DNA of 64,000 bases from Corythucha ciliata (GCA_038030265.1 CM075939.1:30299253-30363252); one strand, 5' to 3'; counted from the stretch's first letter, positions 10,755 through 23,150 are shown. The notes: generated by a model from the sequence alone, not told the origin. Program-made: numbers and translations.

Positions 10755-11867
10755 AGTGCATTTCATTTTGTATACGGATACCCTAAGCCGTCCCAGAAGT
10801 AGTAATGTTGAGACCATGATTTTTTTCGTTTGTTTGACCCTCCCTCGTACTGTTTGCTGCCGGGTTTGTTTAAGCTGAACTTAATGGGAATCAAAGGCTA
10901 TTTCAAAATGGAATCATCATACCGAAAATAATGCTCTGGAATCAACTGGTGATTTGTTGTGATTTTTTTACCATTTCAACCACTATTTTCCCCCCTCCAC
11001 CTTGACCGATTTGGCCCAAATGCAATACCGACCGGGGCCTTATGACTACTGATTTTTGTGCCAAAGCGCGTTCCGCTAAATTAATTTCTACGAGAGTTAT
11101 CGTGCTAACAAGGCCTCACACTTACTTCCACCCCGAGGACATCGCCCCCTCCCCCTCGACTTTTTCAAAAAATTAAAATTGGAATCAAAGGCTACTTTAA
11201 CATGGAGTATGCGTACTGAATATGATGCTTCTAGAATCAACTGGTGACTTGTAGTGATTTCTTGATCATTTCAAGCCGTATTTTCCCCCCCACCTCCTTC
11301 ACCGATTTGGCCCAAATGCAATACCGACCGGTGTCTTATGACTACTGATTTTTTTAGATAAAGGGTGTTCCGCTAAATTAATTTCTACGAGAGTTATCGT
11401 GCTAACAAGACCACACTCTTACTTCCACCCCGGGGGCACCACCCCCTCCCCGTCGACTTTTTCAAAAAATTAAAATGGGAATCAAAGTCTAGTCTAACAT
11501 GGAGTATACGTACCGAATATGATGCTTCTAGAATCAACTGGTGATTTTTAGTGATTTTTTGACGACTTCAAGTCCGATTTCCCCCCCCCCCCTCCACCTT
11601 GACCGATTTGGCCCAAATGCAATGCCGACCGGTGTCTTATGACTACTGATTTTTGTGCCAAAACGCGTTCCGCTAAACTAATTTCTTCGAGAGTTATCGT
11701 GCTAACAAGAAAACGGCCATAATATTATATATGTATATATATATAAATTCCGGAGACCACTGAATTCGTGTTCTAGAGGTTCTGAAACGTGAAAAAAACA
11801 TGACATGACCCATGTTTGCCACCATCACGACGAGACCAATAGTGCATTTTTCAGAATGAAATGCACT
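10755..11867 (+). mobile_element. 1.1 kb non-autonomous element, copy 1
   Basis: Bounded by AGTGCATTTCATT and its complement AATGAAATGCACT. It has no coding content but about three internal tandem units of roughly 300 bp, each containing GACCGATTTGGCCCAAATGC, CGCTAAATTAATTTCTACGA and GAGTTATCGTGCTAACAAG. A second copy lies in opposite orientation at 17452-18584. Its superfamily is not evident. Confidence 0.75.
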
Positions 11868-11884
11868 AAAAGGCAATATTACCT

Positions 11885-12277
11885 TAGAAAAATGGCGCCC
11901 AAAGCAATACTGCGAATATCAAGAATTCGACTAGGCAATGTTGCTTCCTCAAAAAAGCAATAATGCAATCGATACTAGTGTTGCCAAGGCTTTCAAGAAT
12001 AAAGCCCCTGAACATGGCCAAACTAAATGCGCGCCTTAAAAAAGGCAAACATGACGGTTCGCGCATTGAAAATGTCGAAGCATATATAATGATTCCTGGC
12101 CTGATTATGGTAAAATCGACCACTCTCGCGCCGAAAATGGCCAACCTGAACATTCGCTCAACATGGTTCAATACTGACTACTTGCGCTTTGCCTCATCGG
12201 ACTATTCATGCCCGAAATAGTTTGAAAAATTTATTAATTTTTTTTTAAATTTTATTGTTATTTATTAAATTTCAATA

Positions 12278-12316
<39 letters not shown>

Positions 12317-12990
12317 AATTTAATAAATTTTTTATTAAATTTATACAATTAAAAAATTATATAAAACTAAAAAAAAAATTTAGCCGGCTAAAATGACCAT
12401 TCGCGCCCAAAAATGGCCAAATTCAAGTTTTGCGGTTTTTGAACGCGGCCTTCAAAATGGCTAAACTGACAATTTGCGCGCTAAATATTGCCAAACAGTT
12501 CCAGCTCCAAATAATTTGCATCTACGCGCACTAAAAATGGCTAAACTAACGATTGGGTCATGACAATGCCAAAAAATTATGATTATTGACATAAAAATGA
12601 CCGAAACGACGATTCGTGCACCCTAAACAGCTAAAAAGATGAAATAAAATTAAATAAAATTAAATACGGGACCTCTATTTTTAATAGCCTTCACAGAAAA
12701 CTCAGGCCATGCAAAAATGACAAAACCAACCGTTCGTGCTCCAAAATCGCCAAACTGACCGTTCGAACCTGTAAAATTACCAAACTGGGCATTCCTCTCT
12801 CTAAAAAGAGCAAACTTGCCTCTTCCTGCTCCAAAAATTACCAATCAAACCATTCGGACTCTAGATTGGCAATTTGAAAATTCATGTCCCGAAAAAATTA
12901 CATCGACTACTATTCCACGACCTAACAAGGACGCCCTAAAAAGGCCATACCGACAATTTTTGTTCTACAATTAGCAACTATGACCATTCG
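11885..12990. repeat. Degenerate minisatellite, about 30-bp unit
   Basis: Many units follow a pattern close to AAAATGGC(C/T)AAACTGAC followed by .ATTCGCGC, heavily mutated. An AT-rich island with an (ATT)n run at about 12281-12315 splits the array. ORFs in this region (for example 11884-12220 on both strands) are by-products of the repeat. Confidence 0.7.
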
Positions 12991-13559
12991 CGCCGATATT
13001 AATCCTATGAACCACGAATTAATTTCATGATATTTATGAATTTCTTACTTTAAATCAAAAATAATGACCTAAATAAGAATGAAAAGTAGGCGTAGTGAGA
13101 GCGTGGAACTATCTTCCGACATCCCTGAAAACCGGGGAAAAACGACTCAAGTCACACATCCCCTCATGCTCGCACGCGACTACTACTACTAATACTCCCG
13201 ACCATGAGTTGCAATTGGTTAATAACTGTGTATACAGGGTGTTAACATTAAGGTCGCACCACCGGCCAGGGTTCGATTCTGCAACTCGTTTGCGGCAAAA
13301 GTTGTCCTCTGGAAAAAAAAAAAAATTTCACCCCGCACGAAGTCCGACTTTTTTCACTTTTAAGATTTTTTTCGTGTTATAGACATTGCGTTACTAAAAC
13401 GACTGTAACTCGCTTATTTCTGGCCGAAAATCAAATCTGAATACACCGTTGGAAAGAGCGTTAAATTTACCATCTTCCCAATGCAAAATAATATTTCAAA
13501 TGTAGGATTCAGGGGACGAAATAGCCCGAGTAGTAAAATGTGAGAAATTACGAAAATTT
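12991..13559. other. No identified gene
   Basis: An ORF at 13095-13382 (95 codons) starts RAWNYLPTSLKTG, which faintly resembles the C-terminal tail of non-LTR reverse transcriptases, but nothing else supports it. Confidence 0.35.
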
Positions 13560-13980
13560 GCAGAATTTTCAAACGTTTTCACTCCGCCGACTGAACTCCG
13601 ACTGAATCTGTCGGTTAATCGTACACTGCCATCTTAAAAGTTGGTGTAGAACCTCAGCTTTCTTTAGGTCTCCATTAGGTTTCTCAACAATGACCAATTT
13701 GTGAAGCCATTTGTGGAGGTGCCGTCTTGCCTTTATGGCCCGACAAAACTTCACGGCCTTGTCCAAGTCAAGTGACGGCTCTCGAAGGAGTCTTTCTGGA
13801 CTCATCTGCCTCGAATACCAAGAACTATGCGATCACGAACAATGGACGAGGACAACTCACCGAATTCACACGACTTCCCGGCGACTTTCAGCTCAATCAG
13901 AAACTGATCAAAAGGCTGGCCCTCCTTCTGCACAATATTATTGAAGAGGAAGCGTTGAAACACAATATTCCGTTGTGAAA
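13560..13980 (-). pseudogene. Second Ty3/gypsy relic: Gag tail fused to RT start
   Basis: Minus-strand frames read FNNIVQKEGQPFDQFLIELK, then KSCEFGELSSSIVRDRIVLG, then ERLLREPSLDLDKAVKFCRA. This is the C-terminal half of a mag-like gypsy Gag. It is followed almost at once by HKLVIVEKPNGDLK, the start of RT. The zinc knuckle, protease and everything between are deleted. One frame change separates the first two pieces from the third. Confidence 0.8.
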
Positions 13981-14150
13981 CGCAGTAATTCTCGAGTTTT
14001 TTTTAATGACGACATCATTTATTTCTTGCTGTCAGGTTCAGTATGGTAGGTGAATGTGTTGTAAACGAACAACGCGTCGTCGCCAATGACATTTTAACAA
14101 AATTGCAGGTCTCCGTGAGTTTTCATCTTAGCTAACACCAAGACAAACAA

Positions 14151-15052
14151 TAGTATATTGTGTACCTAGCCGAGAAAGTGGGTGTTTGCCGGGCCGAGAG
14201 AGGTTGGACGGGCGAGCCGAAGGCGAGGCCGGCCAAACTCGAGGACGGCAAACCACTTTCTCAGCGAGGTGCACATACTATTTTTTTTCATACATGAAGC
14301 GAAATTAATCAATTTTAAATCAAATCCTAAAATAAGTAGGTGTACAAAAAATGAAAGACAGAGGAATTTGAAAGCCGCTAGTGATTTGTTCATGAGTGCG
14401 AGGTGCAACTGTCCATTATAGAGTTGGAAGGGGGAAATAAATGAAGTCCGGCTGAGCCGTAACCAAAATTATTCGAATGCATTATTACAGTCGCGTGTAG
14501 CTTGTTGAAGTTATAGTGTATGGTCTTTTCGTTCGATATGAGTGATTTCGAGGAGTGTTCTAATGGTTCAAGTGGCGAGTCCGTCGAGGCAATTTCTTTA
14601 GATTTATTGCCAACGAAGTCGCGCAAAAAATATGAAAAACAGTTCGAGGACTTCGAAAAGTGGTGTAAATTTATTTGATGAGGTATTCAGATCTCTTATT
14701 AACAAAGAGATTTTTTTTTCTTTTTTTTCAGGCATATCGTTTATAAACTGCTCTTTTAATAATGCAACATTTTATGTACTTCCCAATTAAATTAATTTTT
14801 TAAATAATAAATTGTATGTTGTTCTATCGCAGTGTATTCTCATTTGGGGCGTTCTGTTCGGGGGCTTCATTAGAAAAAGAAGAAGGAGAAGAAGAAGAAG
14901 AAAAAGGGAGAACCTCCAGATGATTTAATAAAAACAAGTGAAGAACAAAAAATCGGTACTTTGCCGGGCTAGCCGGGAAAACACCTACTTTCTCGCTCCT
15001 TTTCAGCCCGCAAAGTCGAGCTTTGGAGTCATGTATGAAAAAAAAAAAAAAA
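14151..15052. mobile_element. GC-rich hairpin element with poly-T/poly-A borders
   Basis: The first 130 bp (14151-14280) form a palindrome, TAGTATATTGTGTACCT to AGGTGCACATACTA, with a GC-rich interior (GCCGAAGGCGAGGCCGGCC). A T-run plus CATACATGA follows at 14281, and the region closes with TCATGTATGAAAAAAAAA near 15030-15052. The same 130-bp hairpin sits at 51154-51283 inside the BEL/Pao element. It has no recognisable protein. Confidence 0.55.
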
Positions 15053-15295
15053 ATTTGCCAGCTTTTGTTTGAACAAGTACCACTGTTCCGCAACATTGCC
15101 GTCCAACGAGAGCGGCTCAGGAGGCAGAAAACAATTAACACCCGAACTAGTCATCATTTACACCTAGTCACCATGTAATTTTAATAAGTTGAAATTGTTA
15201 GTAGAAGCGCTTGTACGAGGGTTAGTGGATAAAGCATGCGTAAATCCGGAGCCTTAGGAGCCTACATCGTCTGTCTTCCCTCGTTGAGATTTTTC

Positions 15296-15337
15296 AAAAA
15301 CGGACCGGTTTCGGCTGCTCGCCATCTTCAGGATTTG
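15296..15337 (-). ncRNA. Hammerhead-like core in the Penelope-like 3' terminus
   Basis: CTGAAGA, GGC..GCC, GAAA, CCGG, GTC occur in that order on the minus strand, with the cleavage-type triplet GTC. Stem I is weaker than in the 8979 copy (AAATC against CGTTT, first pair mismatched). It lies downstream of the endonuclease relic, where these ribozymes are expected. Confidence 0.45.
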
Positions 15338-15405
15338 GTTTCCCCGCTGAAACTGAGTGGTGGTCGTGTTACCCCCCCCCCCTGTATTTATACCCTCTTG
15401 TCCTG

Positions 15406-15870
15406 TTATCTCCTTTCACGTTTATCCCCTGTATGTCTGTTTCTGATAAAAAAGTCCGTTATTTTCTGTCTCTTGTTTGGTTGTGATATGATGTCTCGTG
15501 TATTTGTGTTAGTTGTGATAGTTTTTTGTTTTTTAGCCTCCGGTGAGATGTTTTGGGTCGCTTTTCTTTTTACCGGGTAGATTTCCTTCAGTGGAGAGAA
15601 GATAGTATCGGAAGTGGTATTCAGCTGTTCGTTTATTATGTTTCCCTCGAACGTTTTTTGCTTGTAGATCTCCATATTCTCCAATATGTTTAGTCTTCGT
15701 CCCTTTTGTTTATTGTGTAGCAGTGTCATGGTTTTTGTTATGTTTTGTGGTTTGTAGTTAGATGTGCGGAGGTGGTTAGCATAGTTTGAGTCGTTTTTGT
15801 GTCTGTTGTATGACGCTATTATGTTCCCTGTATCTTTGCCTTAGCTTCCTTCCGGCTTGGCCTTGTAGAC
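15406..15870 (-). pseudogene. GIY-YIG endonuclease C-terminal remnant (Penelope-like)
   Basis: One frame has TMTLLHNKQKGRRLNILENM followed by EIYKQK, matching the C-terminal signature of Penelope-like endonucleases. Just upstream, another frame has RYREHNSVIQQTQKRLK. The GIY-YIG box itself is not visible. The last 60 or so residues (KRKATQNISPEAKKQK onward) are a basic tail. Confidence 0.65.
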
Positions 15871-16029
15871 CAGCTGAGAAACACGTTTTAAGCGCCAGCG
15901 CTTAATTTTAGTGAATGGGGTCTCTGAACTTTTCAGAAAAATGTTTTTCTCAGATGGTAAAAACAGGTAATCAGAATGTGAAAACTAAAAAAAAAAAGTG
16001 GAGTTCGTTACTTTTAAAAGACCAGCAAA

Positions 16030-17330
16030 TCATTGGGAAGTGTTTATTTTGCTCTCCTGAAAACTAGCCAAAATGACATGACGTGATGATGTGGAGTGAC
16101 TCCCTCGATTGTTAGTTTTTTCATTTTTTGTTTTGGTCGCGTTCCTAATTGTATTGTCAATTCTCATTGCTATGTTCAGTTCTTTCTTAACTAAGAAGTT
16201 AGCTAGTCGGTAGGTCCCGCTTCTGGTAAAGATGAATGTTGTCCATTTCTTAATTTCTGTGTCTTCATGTATCTTGTTTTTCTGTTTCTGTTTTTGTTTA
16301 AGTAATTTGTCTATTTTTGTCGTGTAGTAGCCATTATTTACCGCTATTTGGTAAATTATGTGTAGTTTGGAATTATAGTCTTGTTGTGTCATGGGGATGT
16401 TATTAAGTCGGTGTATCAGACTTCTGAAGGCCGACAGTTTGTGTTGGGTTGGGTGGGATGAGGAATTGTGGATTACCACATCTGACGCAGTAGTCTTCCG
16501 TAAAATTTTAAATGACAGGTTTCCTGAAAGGCTATTACGGGTTATAGTGATGTCTAGGAAGTTAATTGATTGGTGAATTTCTTTTTCTACCGTAAAGTAA
16601 TGTTTTTATGTATACCGTTCAAGAAGTCCAACGCCTGGGTGACACCATTTTCACGAATTATATTCAACATGTCGCCCACATAACGTGCATAGGTTACGTC
16701 ATGGTCCTCACGCATCTGCGGCATAAAGATATCCTCCAAATTTTGTAAGAAAATCTCGAAGAGGATTGCTGAGGTTGGGTTACCCATTCCCAGACCATCT
16801 GGCTGCTTGAATATGTTCCCATTGAACTGGAAATAGTTTTGTTTTACTGCTGTCGTGAGGACCCTGCCAAACACGTGGTTGGCGTCAACCGCACGGTTTT
16901 TCTCTTTTTATCATATCGCTTACAATTGAGTGAGTTTATGTGACTGAGACTGCCGTGTAAAGATCTTTAATGTCAAATGACACCAGGATCGATCCCTCCG
17001 GAACGTCATCATCCCTATTAGGTCGGTCGAATTTTTCAATGTAAAACTATTTTTTAGGTTGACTACAGTCAACTACACAGTAGACTGTAACTACTGCGCA
17101 GTAGACTACTGGTCTGATGGGCTCGTCCGGTTTATGTTGTTTTGGTTGGGATATTAGAGGGGGGAGGCTTTCGGGTTCATATTTACGAGGAATCTTGATT
17201 GGGATGGGGATATAACTTCAGGGGATTCTTTTAATAACTTACGGATCTGGTTCTGGAATTGCTCCCTTGGGTCTTCGTTCAGTTTGATACAATCTGCTTA
17301 AACAGTCACGTTGACAAGCTTCTTGGCACA
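16030..17330 (-). pseudogene. Penelope-like reverse transcriptase relic
   Basis: In order on the minus strand, over several frames: NPKASPL and KPDEPIRPVV (RT N-terminal core), SILVSFDIKDLYTAVSV (first catalytic aspartate), FKQPDGLGMGNPTSAILFEI (conserved core), and YARYVGDMLNII. The last is the YVDD box, mutated to YVGD, so a catalytic residue is lost. The 149-codon C-terminal piece (16030-16479) has HPTQHKLSAFRSLIHRL and IAVNNGY, the thumb-like end seen in this family. Confidence 0.85.
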
Positions 17331-17451
17331 GACTGAGTTCAAAGGAAGTTTTGCGATTAACGTGGGCGGTCTACACCGTACGGCCAATTATATAATTTAT
17401 ATCCCTCGAAGTCAATCTAGAAAACGGTTCAGTTTTCTCGATCGAGGTTTT

Positions 17452-18584
17452 AGTGCATTTCATTCTGAAAATGCACTATTGGTCTCGTCGTGATGGTGGC
17501 AAACATGGGTCATGTCATGTTTTTTTCACGTTTCAGAACCTCTAGAACACGAATTCAGTGGTCTCCGGAATTCATATATATATATTTCTTTGTATATTTA
17601 TATATTTATATATATCTTTATGGCCGTTTTCTTGTTAGCACGATAACTCTCGTAGAAATTAATTTAGCGGAACGCGCTTTGGCACAAAAATCAGTAGTCA
17701 TAAGACACCGGTCGGTATTGCATTTGGGCCAAATCGGTCAAGGTGGAGGGGGGGAAAATCGGGCTTGAAGTCGTCAAAAAATCACTAAAAATCATCAGTT
17801 GATTCTAGAAGCATCATATTCGGTACGTATACTCCATGTTAGACTAGCCTTTGATTCCCATTTTAATTTTTTGAAAAAGTCAAGGGGGAGGGGGTGGTGC
17901 CCCCGGGGTGGAAGTAAGTGTGTGGTCTTGTTAGCACGATAACTCTCGTAGAAATTAATTTAGCGGAACACGCTTTATCTAAAAAAATCAGTAGTCATAA
18001 GACACCGGTCGGTATTGCATTTGGGCAAAATCGGTGAAGGTGGTGGGGGGGAAAATACGGCTTGAAATTATCAAAAAATCACTACAAGTCACCAGTTGAT
18101 TCTAGAAGCATGATATTCGGTACGTATACTCCATGTTAGACTAGCCTTTGATTCCCATTTTAATTTTTTGAAAAAGTCGAGGGGGAGGGGTCGATGTCCC
18201 CGGGGTGGAAGTAAGTGTGAGGCCTTGTTAGCACGATAACTCTCGTAGAAATTAATTTAGCGGAACGCGCTTTGGCACAAAAATCAGTAGTCATAAGGCC
18301 CCGGTCGGTATTGCATTTGGGCCAAATCGGTCAAGGTGGAGGGGGGAAAATAGGGGTTAAAATGGTAAAAAAATCACTACAAATCACCAGTTGATTCCAG
18401 AAGCATTATATTCGGTATGATGATTCCATTTTGAAATAGCCTTTGATTCCCATTAAGTTCAGCTTAAACAAACCCGGCAGCAAACAGTACGAGGGAGGGT
18501 CAAACATAAACGAAACAAATCATGGTCTCAACATTACTACTTCTGGGACGGCTTAAGGTATCCGTATACAAAATGAAATGCACT
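17452..18584 (-). mobile_element. 1.1 kb non-autonomous element, copy 2 (inverted)
   Basis: Reverse complement of 10755-11867, with the same AGTGCATTTCATT ends and internal 300-bp units. The AT dinucleotide stretch (ATATAT..) differs in length between copies. It sits just beyond the 5' break of the Penelope-like element. Confidence 0.75.
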
Positions 18585-20499
18585 ATTTCCGACCGCCAGC
18601 TGCCGGAGCGAATTTTTTTTTTTGGTTGGGTTAATTTACTATGTTTGATAAAAGAGAAAAAAAAATAAAGGAAGAAGAAGTATATTCCGGAGGACCTTGA
18701 AAAGAAATGAAATTTATTTGAAGAAACGTTGGATGGATGGATGATGGACTGATTGCTTCTAAGGGCTGATCTTAAAAGAAAATTAATTATTATTATTATT
18801 GGAATAAATAGTACACAAATAATTAGCTGCAAGCTAAACTCACTTCAGAGTTGTCTGAATTGGAGCCGCAAATACCGATTCCGTACTGAGACGGTCGAGG
18901 AGAAAACGACGATGGCAGATTCACTGGTAGGACGACAACGTGAAAACAAGAAGAAGAAACGACGTCGTGTCGGCTGAACTGGAGCAGCGAAAATGGTGAG
19001 ATGAGACGAGGAAGAATGCTTCAGTTGACGAACTCGAACTGCGTCGATATTGAATCGTTTGTCGAAGCCAAACGCTTGATTGCGACGAATGGCTGTGTAT
19101 CTCAGTAATTTTACGACTCGCAAAAGAAAATAAAAAATGAATCAAAAAAGCCACCGCTCTCCTCGAAGACCAAGAGACAAGTGAGAAATTTTAATTTATT
19201 TTTTGTTACTTCCGCTTGTCTAGATTGCAACATATGATTTGAAGCTATTTCTTCCAACAAGAACAATTAATGAAAGTGAAGCTCTGAAGCAGTCCAGACT
19301 GAAAGATGAATGAAGAGACAGGCGATGGAAATAGGGATGAGGTTTGAAAACCGAACATACTATGTAACATCCCAAAACTTCAAGGGATGTTTTCTTCGTA
19401 ATTTCTTAAAACTTTATGTTGGAAGTTGTATTTTCTTAATTTATGTTTTATGTTTGAATTTATTTATTTGTTCGAACGCGTTTTTCTGAAGATGGTCTCA
19501 GCATAGAGGAGACCAAAACTGATGAGGAAATGAAAACAAAACAGTGCAGAGCCTAACATTCGTTTTTTACTTTACGAAAACCGACTTGATAAAGCCCACT
19601 CACCAGCACCGCCCAAGTACCTCTGTTTCAGTGTGCAGTTTGATTAAAGTAGTAAATAAAAAACTAAGGTAGGTACAGGTTTACCTCCCGGGTCTGCACA
19701 AATATAAACCAGAGCGGAGGGAAGTCGCAGTGTGCGGACACTTCTAAAGACGGACTTGAATCGCTGTTACGACGCTGTATTAATTTTACAAACTCGCCGT
19801 AATAAATATCCTTAATGGACCAAAAAAGCAGTTGTATGGCTAAAACCAATTTATTCCTCGCTTGTCTTTTAAACAGTTGAACAGAGTCCGTCTTTACTTC
19901 GTGCTGTAAAGAATTGGGAATTAGATAAAACCTCGACAATAGTTTTTTCGTCCAATTTCCATTGTCTCTTTTCAGCAGCTGAAACGGTTAATCCCGAAGG
20001 AGAGGAAGAAAAATCTAAATTTCATCAAGCTTTAAAATTGGATACTGGAACGTATAAATCTATGAATCATTTCTCAGTTAGGCGTACGAGAGACCCCTCC
20101 TTTATTATGTGTATAATATTGGGTTGCCGTTGACCGACGGGACCTTTATTGTATAAAGAGTAGAATAGCCGAAGGTAATTTTGTTTTCCTGGAAAATTTT
20201 TGTTCAGGAGAGCTGAACCTCAGCCAAAGAGCACGATAAAGGTAATTGTTTACGTGTAATACGAGTTTCCGTACCCATGAAACCCACGTATTTCTCTTTT
20301 TTGTTGTTGTCTTAGGTAAATAATTAACGTGGTTAGAGAGAACGAAATTGAATGAACTTTTCGTCACTACTTTGTCTTCCCACTATACGTAAGTAGCCAC
20401 TATTGTGGCTAAATATCGAAGTTCAAGTTGGCATCTCGTATAAACTGAATGATTGGCTGGACCGATGAGAGTAGCTCTTCGATTCTGTACGTTGCTCTT
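18585..20499. other. No gene seen
   Basis: AT-rich intron sequence. Short ORFs at 18845-19154 overlap on the minus strand without any recognisable motif. Confidence 0.45.
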
Positions 20500-20504
20500 T
20501 CGCA

Positions 20505-20670
20505 ACGTCGTGATCACCACGTCTAAAATTGCTGCAAGGTGGTCCTTGCAGGTCCTGCATCTAAAATTTTGCAGAGCACGGCATTCTATTAATAAGTGTT
20601 CTACACATAACTCCCCTTCACACGCGGGACACAGTCGGGGTAATCGGCCAACGAGCAGGTGTTCGTTACG
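20505..20670 (-). pseudogene. Non-LTR retrotransposon C-terminal zinc-finger fragment
   Basis: A minus-strand frame reads RLPRLCPACEGELCVEHLLI then ECRALQNFR, the CxxC..H..C tail found at the end of many non-LTR (R1/jockey/RTE-like) ORF2 proteins. Only this tail is present, as expected for a 5'-truncated insertion. Confidence 0.6.
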
Positions 20671-20970
20671 TTAGCCGCGTGTGACCAATGCGAAGCCTGA
20701 TGATCACGACCCCATCACACTTTGAACAATTCTCAACGGACAACCCGCTTACGTTCGGCTTGAAACGCTTTAGCCCTCCACCAGTGGACAGTGGATGCTC
20801 ACCTCATTTGCCAAATTCGTCGCAGATGCGCCTTGGTGGTCACTTATTCCTCATAAACCCCCTAAGCACACTTCCATTGAATCGACAACAAATCTACGTT
20901 TTTTCGTTGATGAGGATAGTTCATCGTAGAATCGACGTCGATTTTGCCTCAGTACCATAATTTTGATATA

Positions 20971-22400
20971 CAGGGTGTTTCTGAAATGGATGTCAATATT
21001 TAGGCTGGTGATTCCACGTCACAAATGCGTCAAAAAAAGTCATATTGACCCTAGTCCGATTCCTAATAGTTTCCGAGATATTCAAGGATTTAGTAGTTTT
21101 CAAAATGACCTTGTTTTCTTGAAGAAAATCGTGAGTCCAGGTGAGTCACGTCAAATCTGATGGCACCGTTGGAAAGGCCAGACTTTTTTCCATGTCGTTC
21201 AGTGTTATTTGCTTGAATTTCTCCCACTCCTGCTGAGAAATTCAGCGTCAAACTTGAAATTGTTTACAGTATTACCCATGTTGACTAGGTTTTGAAGTCG
21301 ATTTTCTCAGCAACAAGTGGTTTCCAAGATGACCTTTTTTCAGAAAAGTTGGCGCATGGTGTCAGCATCATTATGGTATGTTGACATCACCTTCCGTCTC
21401 GGATATTTTTCCGATTATTGCAAAATGATGACTGAAAAATCCGTTTTGGTGCTCATTACTCCAATAGTCCTTCTTCACGAATAACTCGAGAAAAAACTTG
21501 ATAAATTTTTGCTATCCATTCTTGACTAAAAAGAGCCTCTGAAAGTGAACATTTTCCAATGATGAAGGACTCAACTGTGCTGAAGACGCAGTAGGTGGTG
21601 ACACACAACAAGTGGTGATTTAGGCCTATAAAGAAATGCCCTTATTAATCGTTGAATGGTCCTCAGAGTCGGGTCTTCCGCGACTACTATCAATAAGGAT
21701 GAATATAACGATTAATAAGGACATTTCTTTATAGGCCTAAATCACAACTTGTTCTTTGTGACCACCTACTGCGTCTTCAGCACAGTTGAGTCCTTCATCA
21801 TTGGAAAATGTTCACTTTCAGAGGCTCTTTTTAGTCAAGAATGGATAGCAAAAATTTATCAAGTTTTTTCTCGAGTTATTCGTGAAGAAGGACTATTGGA
21901 GTAATGAGCACTAAAACGGATTTTTCAGCAATCATTTTGGAATAATCGAAAAAATATCCGAGATGGAAGGTGAAGTCAAGATACCATAATGATGCTGACA
22001 CCATGCGCCAACTTTTCTGAAAAAAGGTCATCGTGGAAACCACTTGTTGCTGAGTAAATCGACTTCAAAACCTAGTCAGCATGGGTAACATTAAAAACAA
22101 TTTCAACTTTGATGCTGATTTTCTCAGCAGGAGTGGGAGAAATTCAAGTAAATAACACAGAACGACGTAGAAAAAAGTCTGGCCTTTCCAACGGTGCCAT
22201 CAGATTTGACGTGACTCACCTGGTTGCTAAGGTACGGACGATTTTCTTCAAGAAAACAAGGTCATTTTGAAAACTACTAAATCCTTGAATATCTCGGAAA
22301 CTATTAGGAATCGGACTAGGGTCAATATGACTTTTTTTGACGCATTTGTGACGTGGAATCACCAGCCTAAATATTGACATCCATTTCAGAAACACCCTGT
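20971..22400. repeat. 1.43 kb palindromic (fold-back) element
   Basis: The left end CAGGGTGTTTCTGAAATGG is mirrored by the right end CCATTTCAGAAACACCCTG, and arms of roughly 680 bp pair almost throughout. The loop lies at about 21654-21709. The outer TATA/TATG flanks give no clear duplication beyond TA. Arms differ by small substitutions and one short insertion, so they are not recent copies. No coding. Confidence 0.85.
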
Positions 22401-22540
22401 ATGCAGCGTTGAGCTATCGATGTGTTTTATTCGATGTAGAATATTTGTTGAAATCGACTGGATGCAAATACGTTGTTACATCGATCAAGATGTGACGTGA
22501 TTTAGCCGACGTAGAATCGACGTTTAGTCTCCAACTTTAA

Positions 22541-23150
22541 GGGCCCAAACACACTTGCGTTTTTTAAACGCGGCGATTAAAAAAACGCGCCCGCGTGACT
22601 CGCCGCCACCAAAACCGTCTCAACACACTTGCGTTCAAAGTATCGCGTGTCGAGTCTCCTGAAGTGAAATGGGTCTCGTCAAGACAGCTTTCGTATCCCA
22701 CATTTTGTCTTTCAAATTTCTATAGTGTTCATCATTTTTGTAGAAGAGAGCAGGTCTTCTCTCGATTTCTGCGGTAAACTTGTCAATTTCATTAACAACG
22801 TTTCGCGTTGTAACTTCTTCGTCCGACCGAAGAACGATTCAAAAGGATTGAACGAGAAGATGCTGGGGGTTGCCGACCAAGCAACCGAAACAATTTTATT
22901 AGGGGCCAAAATGAAAAGCCCGCTAAAACCGCGCCTAGCGAACGCAAGTGTGTGCAAATCCGTTCATTTCTTTGTGTTTCAAATTTGAACGCGTTAAACG
23001 CCCCGCGTCGAAAATAGAACAAGTTGCGTTTTTTAAACGCGGCGTCTTTTTAGACGCTGGTGTGTTCGTTCTCATACAGTTCTATGTGTTGCATTTTTCA
23101 CGCGGGCGCGTTTTTTTAATCGCCACGTTTAAAAAACGCAACTGTGTACC
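22541..23150. mobile_element. MITE with AAACGCGGCG inverted ends
   Basis: The left end is GGGCCCAAACACACTTGCG followed by TTTTTTAAACGCGGCGATT. The right end has AATCGCCACGTTTAAAAAAC and GCAACTGTGTACC. A third partial copy of the terminal motif (GTTGCGTTTTTTAAACGCGG) lies inside at about 23025. The element ends about 150 bp before kinase exon 2. ORFs through it are incidental. Confidence 0.6.

Larger units (their letters stand above)
15200..17340 (-). mobile_element. Penelope-like retroelement, 5'-truncated
   Basis: Minus-strand order is RT, GIY-YIG endonuclease remnant, then a hammerhead-bearing terminus at 15.2-15.34 kb, as in canonical Penelope-like elements. Coding frames are broken in many places. 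The upstream limit at about 17.34 kb is abrupt, so the copy is 5'-truncated. Confidence 0.85.

Noticed and set aside
11884..12220. Overlapping 85-95 codon ORFs on both strands
   Set aside because: Inside a degenerate minisatellite. The short period keeps frames open by chance.
13095..13382. Non-LTR retrotransposon tail (RAWNYLPTSLKTG)
   Set aside because: Only about a dozen residues look alike, with no RT motif nearby on the plus strand. Not enough for a call.
14281..15052. Retroposed gene or SINE interpretation based on the terminal poly-A
   Set aside because: The poly-T at one side and poly-A at the other are mirror images, so they are part of inverted ends rather than an RNA tail.
15236..15580. 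114-codon plus-strand ORF
   Set aside because: Antisense shadow of the Penelope-like endonuclease tail and terminus on the minus strand.
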